Assembly: GCF_963678635.1 (NCBI RefSeq)
Contig: NW_026971449.1
Coordinates: 1-64,000, forward strand
Reading direction: 5' to 3'
Length of the DNA stretch: 64,000 bases
Source of the DNA: Symsagittifera roscoffensis
Taxonomy: Eukaryota; Xenacoelomorpha; Acoela; Convolutidae
Positions within the stretch are counted from its first letter, which is position 1, and every line of letters begins with the position of its first letter. The position numbers were made by a program, and so were the translations under genes. The notes beneath the pieces were generated by a model that saw nothing but the letters and a program-made list of their open reading frames with translations, made no database searches and was not told the DNA's origin. Below, one piece after another: positions 46,777 through 59,593 of the stretch.

Positions 46777-49391
46777 CGTGGGCTAAAAAATTTATTATTT
46801 TGAGACTGAAAAGCGGTGGTATGGGGTTGTTCTATAATTTGTTCATATGTATTTTCATCTTGTGAATGATGTGTCATTATGTGTTGTATGGGACTTTGCG
46901 ATATGGTTGGTCTAAAATTTGGATTATGTTTTATTGCTAAATTTCGAAAATTTCGTGGGACTAGTGATAGTGGATGGTTATGTGGTAGGGGTGGTAACTG
47001 TGGTGCTGTAAGCGTTATGTCTACATTGTTATGTTCTTCGTCGTATGTGTTCTGTCTTGTTGATATTTTTGTGTTGTATTCTTTTATTTGTGCGTCTAAA
47101 AGAATTTTGTTTATTGATGATGAAAAAATTCCAAAAAATCCTGCAAATAGTATGCGTGCTACACTTGCTTGTCTATTTACTTGTGTGTGTATCGCGCATG
47201 TATTATAGATTCCTTTTAAAAGCGAAAAAAGAAATCCTATAAAGTTAAACATTGCGTATAAAATAGTTAATTTTTCTAAGATGTAGTAGGGCCATCCTAG
47301 AAAATCGAGAATTTCATTTTTTAGTGCAACAAAGCTAAAAATATTTATAGGTGAAATATCTTGTGGTCTATATTTTTCACCGTTTAGATATATATAGTCT
47401 TTAATGTCTTTAAAATATCCGCTATAGTCTTGTGTATAAATATCTGCAAATCCTGCGGTTTCGGCAAGTTTGCGTAAGTTTTGGTCAATTGATTGTCTTT
47501 GTATAGTGTCCATTTGTGTTAATAATTCTTGGAATTGTTGTGTTCTAATGTGATGTTGGATATCGGATTTTGAATATATTCCAATTGATTGTAGGTCAAT
47601 ATTTGGGTTTCGAGCAATAGCTCTGATGCTTTCAATGTGAAAATTTTTTGAGTGATTGCATTAATGTGGGATATGGGGTAAGAAGGTAATATTTATCTTC
47701 ATCAGGGTTCAGTTGAACTACATTGTGGCTATTTTTTGATCCACATGGGACTGCGGTATCCCAAAAATAGGTTCGTCTTGAAAGCGTGTCAACGAAATGT
47801 ACTTTATTCTTATAAAAGATAGGGATTCTTTTATAGCATCGTTTATCTTCAAAAACATATAGTGGTGATACTTTCTTGGTACAGGTATAGAACCATAAAA
47901 TGTTTCCTTCATAGTCTAAAAAATTTGATCTATTTCCTGAGAGTAAATATCCTGCGTAGGGTATTTTTAATACTGCTAGTGCAAGTGATTGTAGGATTTG
48001 TGTCCTTTCTAATTCGCATAGTTGGTGAAGTGTTTCTAATTCAGAGAGTGACATTTCTTGAAAAATTCGGCTAATTGTGTAGTCTAATTTCATATCTAGG
48101 TGAATATCATAGTGGATATTACCGAAATATGTACTATTCATTAGTGATAGTTCTTGTAAACGTGTGCTTCTAGTGTCAGGGGGCTTTAGATGTCCACCAG
48201 GTTGACTTTTACTTTTTGAAAATCAACTGGTATATATGATGTTCCTTCGTTTATGGGGTGACCTGTGGCGTATGGGTCGATTTTTACTTTTCCAGTGGTC
48301 TTGTCGAATCCTTTTTCGTATTCAACTAATATCTCGGAGTATTGTGTTTTGTGAAGTGGATTTCTGTATTTACATACAAGTTCTGTTTCTTGATATATTT
48401 AAAACGTGTCAATTTATTTTCTATATTGTGGATGTTTCTAAAATCAGTACTTTGTTTTCGTGATGGATTTACTTGTTCATATGGAATTGATTGTATAAAA
48501 TATTTCTCGTGAAATTTTATCATTCGAGCGTGTATTTTTGCTACTTGAAATGTTGTACATGTATCTTCGGGGAACCAAACAATAGTTGCTTGTGTTCGTG
48601 TTGTAGGGTCACAATAGCCTTGATCGTTTTTACAAGGTAATCTAATTCCTTGATAGATCATGGTGTTGTCAGATAAATCGCGTGTGAGTTGTATTTTTTC
48701 GAGTTGTATTTTCCAATCGAAAAACATGATTTCTTGATATCCTTTAATTTTTGTGTCTGCTTTGCAGTTTGATGGGTCATTTATACCAATGTGTGGTATC
48801 CAGTGTTTATCGTGTATATCATAAGTTAATCTTCCGTGTGCGCCGTTGTATGGGTATTTTTCATCTAATTTTAAATGTCCTTGATATCTTTCAAGTTCTG
48901 CTTGATGTACAGAATCTGCAAAAACTTGGAAATATACTAATTTTCTATCTGTGTTTTTATTTCTTGTGATATTGAGTCTTAGTAACTCGTTTTTACAATC
49001 TTCGGGATTGAGATCTAAAAGTCGTTCGATATTACTCTGGTAGAATGATTCGTGGTCAAGTCGGTTTTTATTTCCATTCGAGACTTGTGAACAATGTACT
49101 TTCTTTTCGGAAAATGTTGCTGTGAATTTATATCCTATAACTGTTGTTGCTCGGGCTTTTGAATAAAGTGTCGCTATTACATTTGTTGTTTCTATGGCTT
49201 GTGGTTCTGTTTCGCATTGTGATACTTGATTTATTGCATATTTGTGTAGTGTTTTTTGTTCGTTTTCCTCACAATCGTAATGTGTTACTAATAAATCTTG
49301 GGGTCCTGTGCGGGGGGGAAGGGTTTATGTTTTCATTTGAGGTTATTAGAAAAAGGAGTTGGAGAAAAATTAAAATTTTTAGAATATACAT
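46773..49391 (-). pseudogene. env: Element C Env-like glycoprotein, frameshifted
   Basis: The hydrophobic start (MYILKILIFLQLLFLI) at 49391 is followed by the same cysteine-spaced ectodomain as B. The region 47632-48141 is well preserved here and shows a 'YAGYLLSGNRSNFLDYEG' stretch, 'FYTC', 'DKRCYKRIP' and 'TAVPC', the motifs most like chuvirus-type glycoproteins. The anchor and tail are in 46704-47513. Breaks: 1-bp insertion near 49318, 1-bp deletion near 48400, 1-bp insertion near 47635. The Env stop that overlaps ORF5 in B has been lost, so the frame runs on to 46704. Confidence 0.65.
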
Positions 49392-50494
49392 GTGTATGAC
49401 AATCCTGAGTATGGGTTATAAAATGTGATGTAACCAATTGTCTTTTTGGTATATCTGTCGTATTTGTATATCACTTCAGTTGTTATAAACGGTGGTGGTA
49501 GGGATTGAGCTGTTATATTTGGTGGGTTTAATGGATAGGGATGTTGAGTAATGTTGTTTAATTTAACCGTGATTTCAAATTTTAATTGTAGACTATTTTG
49601 TTGGAGTATTTGGATGTTATGATCACGAATGTCTTCGTGAATGTCTTGTCTATATTGTAGTCTATTTAGTGCCCAGTTGTGGAGTCGGTTACTTTCAGGG
49701 TGTTGTCCAAATAATGGTGGAGGTGCTGTGAATGTATTCCAGTCTATTCTTAAAGGAATATTTATTGATGATTGTTCTCGATATCTAGCGTCGAGGTTAT
49801 TTGGGAAATTTAAGTTAAAAGGCGGTGGTGAAATCTGGCTTATTGATGGTGTTGATGGTAGTGATAATGTTTCTGGTAGTGATGAGGATGTTGTTGTATC
49901 CGTAGAAATATCTATTGGATCATTGATTAAATTTGGTTCACCTTGTGTGAATGAATGTGTTGTCCAATATGGTAGTCGTGATGTTTGGTTTGTGGGGTTA
50001 AAGGGATGATCACGAATTTGTTCAGATGTTGGTGTTGAACCTAAGTAATCTGAGGGTAGGCTTGAGGTGCTACGTTGTGAAAGAAGCGTAGGGGTTTCGG
50101 GTAATATGCCAATGGGGATTGAGGTATATCAAAATGAACTCGGGGAGTTTGAAAATTTCTATTTCGTCGAGGATGTATAATTTGTCTATTTATTTCGACT
50201 GTATTTTGGTTTTGACTAGGATTTCGTATTCTACTTAATTCTTGTGGTAGTGTTGGGTATAAGTTATATGTTGGTTCGCTTAGAGGTGCTTGTCGTTGAA
50301 CTGGTTCTAGTGGTTCAGATAAGCGAGCGTGTCGTTCTTCAAAGGTATATGGGTTATCTTGAAAGGAAATTCGTGTGGATGTTTGGGAGTTTTGGGTAGT
50401 TGAAGATGGTGTTGGGTTATCTTGGGATGATGTCGGTGAAGACTGACTGAGTGATTGTTGGTTAGCAATTTTTGATGGTTTTTTATTTATTCTT
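49379..50494 (-). pseudogene. Element C ORF4 copy (proline-rich)
   Basis: The C-terminal domain is open from about 50060 down to a TAA at 49379-49381, overlapping the Env start by 13 bp. The residue that is a stop in B is Tyr here. A deletion of roughly 28 bp near 50110 shifts the frame, and the junction with TM2 is one base out of register. No ATG near the start. Confidence 0.5.
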
Positions 50495-50683
50495 TTAGTG
50501 GAAAAATTTATGTTTATTATAGTATTCTTCTAGAAAAAGAATTAGGAGGATTGTTGCTAGGGCGAATGTGATGATTGCTTTCTTTATACATTTGCATATT
50601 TTCAAGATGAGGGATGATAGAAATGTTATAAGAATTACAAATAGTAAAAAAATATCTGTTCTACTAAAAATGGTTCGTATCAT
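50495..50683 (-). CDS. TM2: 62-aa two-helix membrane protein, element C copy
   Basis: Same length as B with about three substitutions, both helices and the K-C-I-K-K turn preserved. Its ATG overlaps the TM1 stop as ATGA (50680-50683), the same arrangement as Env/ORF5 in B. Confidence 0.55.
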   Translation of the reverse strand: MIRTIFSRTDIFLLFVILITFLSSLILKICKCIKKAIITFALATILLILFLEEYYNKHKFFH

Positions 50684-50910
50684 TTAGATAAGTTTTGTGC
50701 ATCGTACCTGTGGATATAGCCAATAGCTTTTGAAAGCTGGAGGTATAGTTCAAATATGGAATAGAAAATTAAAAAAATATTGCAAAAAATGATTAAGATT
50801 ATTACAAAAGATTCAAAGGTATCAAAAAGAAATATGATTAAAAGTTTAGATATCGTTAAAAAGTTTATGAGAATGTTAAGAATTATGTTGACTGGTCGAG
50901 AGAAGAGCAT
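50680..50910 (-). CDS. TM1: 76-aa hydrophobic protein, element C copy
   Basis: Two hydrophobic segments in the first 60 residues and a polar C-terminal tail (KAIGYIHRYDAQNLSK) that is missing from B because of an earlier stop. Stop codon overlaps the TM2 start, suggesting coupled translation. Confidence 0.42.
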   Translation of the reverse strand: MLFSRPVNIILNILINFLTISKLLIIFLFDTFESFVIILIIFCNIFLIFYSIFELYLQLSKAIGYIHRYDAQNLSK

Positions 50911-51502
50911 TTAAGAAATGTCTTCTCGATCGAATATTTTTTGTTGTTTGAGGCAATTTTCAAGTGTGGTCGAATTATTTGTTGGTTTTTTGACAAGTGG
51001 GTTGAGTTTTGTGAAAAATTGTTGGGGGCGAATTTTATGGTGATCGGAAGGTCTTCTTTGTCTTTATTTTTATTTGTCAAGTGATCTGGGGTGTTTTTGA
51101 GATTTTTATACTTTAGGCTAATTAAAATGGTCGTTCTTTTACTTTAGGCTAATTTAACATTTTTGTTTGGGGGTATTTGAGGTCTGAGTTGGGGAAATAT
51201 TGTTGATCTTTGGGTTATTAGATAAGGGAGGGTTATGATATTATGGTGATATTTATTTTAGTTGTCAAGTTGGAATGGTTTGCTTATTTTTGACCTGGAG
51301 GTTGTGAAGTTATAGTTATAGATATGCCTGGAGTTTAATATCTTTCGTCTAGTTGGTTTGTGTTAGATTTATAGAAGGTGACGGATTGGATGAATCCTAT
51401 TGGCTAATTTTGAACTAGAATCGTTGCTTGTTTGTCAGCATGTTATTTTGAAAAATGAAAGTTCAAAATATTTCAGAGGTGCAAAGATTATGAAATATAA
51501 AA
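50911..51502 (-). other. Element C interval between integrase and TM1
   Basis: Aligns with 23229-23820. Acceptor-like TATTTCCCCAACTCAG on the minus strand ends at 51184. A 65-codon frame (50883-51080) is not kept in B, so I do not call it a gene. Confidence 0.35.
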
Positions 51503-54500
51503 TTAAAGCTGTTTTTGAAATTCGACTTTCTTTAATATTTTAGACTGTGGAATGAATGTTTTATAGTTTTTACGTGGTTGATTTCTAAGTCGTGATGACT
51601 CTCTATGTTCTGATTTGTCGATTTGTTCTTGGGGTATTATTTTTTCTGTCAATTTTCTATTTTTTCTGTCTTTTTGAGGTATATTTTGATCTAGCTTTTT
51701 TGTATTGTTGTTCGTTATAGTTGATTTTTTATTTTGGTTTTCGAGATGAATGTCATGTTGTTCCTTTGTTTTATTCTCCGTATGTGGGGTATTTTGAATA
51801 ACTTTTAAACCTGTGAAAGAATATAATTGAGTTAGTTCGCGTAGTGCGTATTCTTTTGGGTAATAAGGTAATAGGTTGTTTCGGTGTTGAACAATTTCTT
51901 TTTTGTTTGAGTCGGTAATTTTATATGTGACATCAGTGGGTTTGGCAATTATTTGGTATGGTCCTTTTCGAAGGGGTTGTAATTTTTTAGAGATTCCTTT
52001 TTGAGTGTTAAAATTGGGTATTAAAACAAATGTTCCAATTTTTAAATCGGAGGCTGGTGTAAAGCGTGAATTTATTTGTTCATTAATGTTTTGTCTTTGT
52101 AACAACTTCTTTGTTACTTTTTGGTAAATTTCATTGTGTTTTTTATCTCTGTTTAAAATCCATTCGGTGTGTGTACCGGAGGCTAATTTAAGAATTTGTG
52201 GGTGATGAAAATGATCTTCATCGTGTGTGTGTAAAGGTAGGTTATAACAAATTGAGTCTTTATTCGGTTGACAATGACTTTGTGCATTTTTATGAGAGTT
52301 TGCTGTAAACATAATTGGTTTGCGTGGCTTTTGATTAAAAACCATTTCATATGGTGAAATTCCTAGAGTTGTCGTGATTTGTGAATTATATGCTAAGGGA
52401 AATAGTTTTACATCTGCTGACCATTCGGTGTATCTTGTATCATTTCCATTGATGATACATCTAAGATATTCTTGTAGTGAACGGTTCATACCTTCGACTA
52501 AGCCGTTTGTCCAAGGTGCGTGAGATGTACGTGGTTTGTGTTTGATGTTATATAAATGACATAGTGTGATGATTTCATTATTTATGAATTCTGTACCGTT
52601 GTCTGTAACTAAAATTTCTGGTAGTCCGAATTTGGCTATCCAGTGTTCATAGAGTGTTGTGTAAGCGTAATAGGCGTTACAATGTGGTACTGGGTTAAGT
52701 GCTACATAATGTGTAAACGCGTCAACAATTACCATAATGTAGGAGTTTCCTTCGGATGAGGGTGAAATTGGTCCTTTTGTATCAAATGAAATACGGTGGT
52801 TAAAGTACAAACTTTGTCCTTTAAAATCTTGTTTTTGTGCTATTTGTTTTTGATTTGGATAAGGTTTATTTAGCTGACATACTATACAATCATTGCATAG
52901 TACTTTTATCCAAATTGGTGCATTTGGAAAATAAAAGTTTTGTATGAAATTTGAATATGTTTTCTCTGATCCAGAGTGTCCTTTAATGTTTTGTGTAATA
53001 TTAAAAGCTATAAGAACCATACTTAGAGGGAGACAGGGAACTGTAGATTCATTTAATTGGTATTCTAGAAGGTCTGTGTTTTCGTTAATTGTTGTATTAT
53101 TAAATTTTCGAAAATATCTGAGGAGTGTTTTATTTCCTAAAATAGTTGTATCTGCCTTGACGGGTTTAGTTTTATATTTGTGCCATGATTTTAGTTGTCT
53201 AATTACTGGGTCAAGATTTTGATATTATTTCAAGGTATTAATTGTGACTTTATCCGTTGGGGGGAGAAAAATGTTTTCAATTTCTAATTTAGATAAAGGA
53301 ATTGTATCAAGTGGGTCATGGAGGTCAAAAACTTGATTTATTGTGTATTTTGAATCGTTTGTTTGCGGTCCTGATAAATTTATTTTATCAGTTAGATTTT
53401 CTTTTTCAATTAATGGAAAAAGGTCTTTTTTATGCGGGTGTTGTTTTTTTCTTTTTTGTTGGGTGTTATTTTTTATCCATTGTGAGTATGGAATTGGTTT
53501 GAAAGTTGATGTTCCAAGTAGATCAACTTCGTAGTGGTTATTTTGGCAATCTAAATAAAGTGGGAAGTGTTGTAGATTGTTTATCTGTGATTGTTCAATG
53601 TCAGTTTTTACTGCATATTTGCATTCTAGTCGGGGTGATGTTTCGTTTTCTGCAAGGTAAAATTTTATATTTTTGGGTATTTCAACTGTAGTTTTACGTG
53701 TAAGTAATTCAGGTGGTGTATTTTGACTTAAAGTGTCTGGTAATGCAAGATTCTTTCCTGATGTGCAAACTATATGTAAGTTTGGGAATTTCATTAGAAT
53801 TAATTGAAATCTATAAACTCGGTGATTTGGATTAGATTTTTGTGTAAAGAGAAAAATGATTGGTTTGTGATCTGTGAATAGAACTGTTGGATGTTTTGAT
53901 CCAAGTATTAGAAATTCATATTCTGTTAGTGTATATATTATGGCTGTACATTCTCTCATTAGAGTTGAGAGTCGTAGCTCTGCTTGAGTGAATAGTCGAG
54001 AATTTGCTGATATAAGGTTCATTTTGTTTGTACCATTGTGTGATTGTAATAATACTGCACCGATGCCAAAATTCGAAGCATCGCACATTGCACAGAATGG
54101 TTGATTTGGATCTGGAATTGTATTCAAAATTTTTTCAGTTAAGAGTTTTTTAATTTCTTCAAATCGTACTTGATGTTCTGTGTTCCATTCAAAATTATTT
54201 TGTTGTCTAAGTATATTATAGAATGGTCTTAGGTATAATTGCATTTTATAGACATATTTGCTTAAAAAACTTAACATTCCAAGGAATTCTTGGATTTTCT
54301 TTTTGTTTGTTGGTGGTTGGAGCTTTTGAATAGCATCAATGCGTGATTTTAATGGAGTGATTGTTTTTCTTTCTATATTATGTCCTAAGAATTTAACTCG
54401 TGTTAAAAAGAAGTGTGATTTATCGGGGGCGGCCTTCAGATTTTCGTTCTGAAGTATTTTGTGATAGTGTTCTAAAACTTTAAACATTTCTTCTTTTGTC

Positions 54501-55977
54501 TGTGATTGCATAAAAACATCGTCTAAATAGGTGATTGCGTTTTTCTTAAGTATTAGTGGTCGAAAAATTTTGCTCATAAAAGCTGAAAATGCTGCTGGTC
54601 CTATGGATATTCCATAGAATAGGCGGTTGAATTATTCTGATTTCCAATAACAAATTGTGTTAAGCGTCGCGATTGTTCATCTAGTGGCATTTGATTATAT
54701 GCACTATTCATATCTGCGGTTGTAAAGTTTTTTCCGTTTATTTTTGTTAAAATAACTTGTATTGGTTCAATAGGCCAATTGCATTTTGATTCGTCTATTA
54801 GTGAATTAAGATATCTAGCGTCTAGAACTATTTTTAATGATTCTCCTTTTGCTAGGATGATAACAGGGTTGATAAATGTGTTACCTTTTGGTTGTTCTTC
54901 TTTGTTTATCGGTGAGATTATATTGTATTGTTCTAAAATATCGAGTAATCTGTTCACTTTATCGTGTAAATGAATTGGTACTTTACTTGCTCTTTGTTTT
55001 TTGAAAACTGCGTCAGGTTTTAATGGGAGATGTAGTGATGAACTGATTTTGCCAACATCAAATTTAGATGTTGCATAGACTGATGAATATTTTATTAGCT
55101 GTTTGGCTAATTTATTAAATTCGTCTTGTGTTATTTGTGAATGTTGGAAGTTAAACATTGTTAAAAATTTCTGTTGATTCTCTGTATAGTTATTTATGTT
55201 GAATGTAGGTTTGAAATATGGGGTTTTTGTGAAATAATCTGTATTTCTTTTTTCATTACTTATTATATTATTTATGGATAATTCTTCATTAAGAATTGTG
55301 GATTGACAAATATCTAATAATTGGAGTATATTATTTACGCGGTATGCTTTTTCGTGTACTGGTGATATCGTAGCGTTGGTTTTGCAATAGCCTAAAAATC
55401 CTAAAGGTAATGTTACTTGATATGGTGTATTGTTGTATACATGTAGAGAAATAATATCTGAGTTCGAGTTTTTCAAATATTTTATGGATGAGATTGTGAT
55501 TTTGAAAAACTTATGGATAGGTTTGAATTCAAAATCTGACATATAGAGTTGTTGTTTATTTTGTTTTTTATCATATTGGTGAACTTGTTTTATTGAAAAA
55601 TTATATATGTTTCCTGATAGTGGTTTCAGGTGTTTTCTCTGTTGATTATATATCGGATAAAATTTTGAAAAGAATGGTGGTTGTTTATTTAATCTTTGAA
55701 AAAATGTTAGGGATGTGTCTTTTGTTTTTGTGTATTTATCTTTGATTAGTATTTTACTATTCAAAATTTTGATTGTTGGTATATAATTAGAGATAAATGG
55801 TATTCCAATGATATTGTGTTTAATATCAGTGATATGAAATATTTAATTAAATGGTTTATTTAAAATTTTATTTTGCTCTATTGTTCTTGTGGGGAGAAGA
55901 AATAATTGAATTTTTCCATAGTTTACCAATGTTGATCCTTGTGCTGTTGCTAGTTTACTGGAGGTTTCAAGAGGCAA
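51503..55977 (-). pseudogene. pol: Element C pol: RT, RNase H, integrase; protease active site deleted
   Basis: Integrase (51503-53020 from its first in-frame Met) shows C-x2-C-Q at about residues 45-49, catalytic D80, D140 and E176 (35 residues between the last two), and the GPY motif near 'RKGPYQI'. RNase H and the RT YLDD (about 54518-54529) lie in 53225-54577, in the same frame but separated by one TAA (53225-53227). The frame 54601-55764 holds linker and RT fingers and ends at a 4-bp deletion near 54630. A TAA at 55843 lies upstream. About 160 bp present in B (28296-28456), including DSGA, is missing at 55977. Confidence 0.88.
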
Positions 55978-58900
55978 ATTTTTTCTTTGGGTTGTTCTTT
56001 TTGTATATTTTGATAGATGTGATTTGTATTCAAGCATTTTGTTTGGTCATTTTCATTGGATTGATTTGTAGTGTTGATTTCGTTAGTTTCTCGTGCCGTT
56101 TGTGTAGAATGGATGGGTTCAATATAATAATTGTGAAGGAGTTCTAATTGATTTTCATATATATGTGATGAAAAAGGTTGTTCATATATAATAGGTTCGT
56201 AGTCATTTTCGACTGCTATCATATTGATGGAGATAGTGTTTTCTTTATCACTTTCTGAATCTGATGATTCACAGTTTATTTGATTTAGTTGTAGTTCGTT
56301 ATTTCCTGTGTCATCAATACCTGAGGGGTCTGATGTTGTTTCTTGGTTTGATTGTACTTGATTAATATTTCTGTGATGTTTAGGTGTACTACTTCTGTGG
56401 CGATTGTTAGAATTATTATAATGGTTATTATTCCTGTGTGGTGATTGGGAATAATTTCTATAACGGTTATTAAAACTTGAATGTCGATTTTGTGAATTAT
56501 TTCGTGATCTGTTTTGATAATTATTGTTTGGTCTGTTATAGTTTGATCTATTATATGAGTTATTCCTTGATCGATTGTTCGGGTAATTCTGGTTTCGGTT
56601 GTTTGAATAACTTCTATTTCGATTATTGGAGTAGTTTCTATTTCTATTGTATGATGAGTTTCGTGATTGATTGTTTGGATAGTAATTATTTCTTGATTGG
56701 GAATTAGATCTAGAAACAAATTGTGTTGTATTTGAATTTGATCTGGAGTAGTTATTTCGACTATTTGGTCTATTATAATGGTTTTGTGATGAATTTTGTG
56801 TATTTCTTCGTTCTGGTGATCTTCCTCTATAACTTGAGTTATATGGTGATTGAGTTCTCGTGTAATTGGTATTGTTCGGAAGTGGTTTTCCTGAACTGTT
56901 GTTGCTGTATACATTTTTGTTCGGTAGATTTTGATCTTTTTTCATGTACTGATAGAATGATTTATTCGGTTCTTTATATTTTTGAGGTTTGTTTTGATTG
57001 TCCTGTTGTTTTTGTCTACATTCAGAAATACTATGTCCGTATTGTCGGCAATAATTACACCATTTTTTGAAAGATGGTTTGCTTTTAAAGTTTGGGTGTT
57101 TTTCATAAGTAATTGAGTATTTCAGTGATTTTTTCAACGAGGTCTGTATCTGATTCCTGTATATTTTTGATATTTGTGGTATTTGTTTCAATTCGGTTAA
57201 CATATTGTAATTTCAGATTTTCTGTTTCTTCAAGTTTCATTGTGATTTCCGCTTGCTCTAGTTTGTCTACTAGTTTTCGAAAATCTAAATCGGGCTCTCG
57301 AATTGAGGAGGGATGGGATGCTCTCTTTTTTATTGCTATTTTCCTTAATTGAGGTGTTAAGGTCATCATTAAGATTTCTGTCATTTTTGTGTTTTTATAG
57401 TCGTGTGTGTTTAATGAATATGCTTTTCGAACTAGTGTTTCGATACGTACTGCTAATTGTTTGATGGTTTCATTTGGTAATCTGCGAATTTCATTACATA
57501 AAACTCTTTGTTGTTGTTTGTTTCTTTCGGAGTCAAACATTTTTGAAAATTCTTGTGTAAATCTTTTCCAATTTGATTTTATTTCTATAGGCAATACTGA
57601 AAACCATTTTTGGGCTGCGCCGTCTAGGGTTGTCTGTATCAACGCTGTGCGTCGATGTATCCAATTTTGATGTAGTGGCGTATTAATTGGTTCAGGTCCT
57701 ATATTTAAAATTAAATTTGCTGTTACTGCATTTAAATAATCTTCTACAGAATATTCAGGGTCTGTTCCTGTGAATACCATTAATGGTTTGTTTGATGTTA
57801 TTGATGATCCACCCATAAGGTATGGATTCATTGTCATTTGTAATGATTCTGCTGCATTTGGCATTTGTGAAAAATTCGAAAGTTGATTTTTTGTTATTTC
57901 GTGTTGTTGAAGGTAATATGGAAGTGGTATTTCATTTTGCATTTGTGTTGGTTGATACGAGTGTGTAATCATTTGGTTTTGTGGCTGAATTGGTTGAAAA
58001 GATTGTGTATTAATTGGGTTTTGCATTTGCATTGGTTGTTGATTTTGTGTATCTGTTGGGTGTGGAGAAAAAATTCTATGATATGTATACGGTTTTTGCA
58101 CTCCTTGTCCACGATATTCTTGAGTGTATGGTGCAAATATATCTTGTTGTAAATAATCATCATCAGAGGATAAATAATCCGTTTGATGAGATGCTTGCTT
58201 TTTATTTTTATTCTGTTGAAAGAATGGGTAATTTTCACTACGATCCTGTGGAGGATGTGAATTAGTTTGAAAATTTACTGAGTTGGTTGTTGCCATTGGG
58301 TTATCCCAATATCGAGATCTTATCTGATTATTATTATTTTTTCGTGGGGGGTAGTTTGTTTTTGATGAATGTGCGTAATTATAATTGTGTTCCGCAAAAG
58401 TGTTTCTTGTGAACGTTCTGCGTGTTTTTGACGGTATTGTCATGGGTCTATATGTTTGATGATCCATTTGTGAATATTTTGGAGCAACCGAAGGTTTAAC
58501 GGTTGATTGTAAGGTTACCTGTGCTAGTGAAGTGTTTGTATTTCTTGGTGTTGTTAAATTTGGACGTATTGGTGAAATACTTTGTTGTGTAGTTGTTGTT
58601 GTTTGTACAATTTCTTTATTTATGAAGTGTGATGGTGTCTGAATATCTTGCTGAGTGAGATTCCTAGTTCCATTAAGGTTTTCATTGTGTATGACGGTCG
58701 AGTTTAAGCTGTTATTTCGCGTATTCCGGGAGAAATGTATTGTAGTTTAATGGTGTTGCATCAATGGTTAATGGTACTACTCTTACATAATCTCTGGTAT
58801 AAGATATTGTACTTTTTGCTTGACTTGCAATTGATTGTGGGATATTTATAAATGCATAATGAGACCATTCGGGGTCCCAAACGTAGTCTGACTGTTCTGT

Positions 58901-59593
58901 GATGGCGGTATCATCGTTTGAATTTTGAGGTCTAAAATTTTTTCTTGCTTGTGAAATTAAATCTATATTATGTGTGAAATAATCTATTATAAACCATGCC
59001 AAAAATTTTTGTAAGTCATGTTTTGTATGTTGTGAAACATCATCTTTAGTGAAATTTTCTTTAATTATATGTAGAAATGTTGAAAATAGTGTGATTTCAT
59101 GTCGTACCTTTATATGTTTGGATGTCTCTGTCGGTGAGACACTTGGGATTGGAATTTCGTTCTCTAATATTAAGATATAACTATATATTATGGCAAAAAC
59201 TTCATTAGTGAATATGGAGTTTGCTCTTTGTGAGTTATGATATTGTATGCTTTTTATGTATTCTGAGAATACTTTTGAAAATTCTAAATCAAGGTCGTCT
59301 GTTTGAATTTTATATTTGCGGTGATTCGGGTTTGGTGAGCTGAATTCTATGGTGTAGATTCCGTATTGTTGTGTCAAATTACATATATCTTTCAGATAGT
59401 GATCAATAATTTGTCTTTTGATCTTTACATCTGGGAACTCTGCTTTACATGGGCTGATTCCGGGTTCAAATAAATTTAGTAGTAAATTCTTGCAAAGTAT
59501 ATGCTGTCCTCTATCATTAGGTGCATCTACGAGGAAGGGGAAGATATCGTCATCATCTGGACTATCTTCACTTGGAGTGTGTGTTTGGCTCAT
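55950..59593 (-). pseudogene. gag: Element C gag polyprotein (two frameshifts)
   Basis: N-terminal domain 58712-59593 (293 codons, start MSQTHTPSEDSPDDDD). Capsid-like domain within 57103-58467 ('GTDPEYSVEDYLNAV', 'GAAQKWFSVLP'). Frame 55950-57203 carries the CCHC knuckle (CNYCRQYGHSISEC), the Arg/Asn/Ser/Tyr-rich tract and the acidic tail. Compared with B, C has single-base insertions near 58728 and 57112; B is uninterrupted at both points, so one continuous Gag frame is ancestral. The frame now reads into pol residues because of the protease deletion. Confidence 0.82.

Noticed and set aside
56285..56914. 209-codon alternative minus-strand frame inside gag
   Set aside because: The repeat-rich tract leaves several frames open; in B the matching frame is only 78 codons, so it is not conserved.
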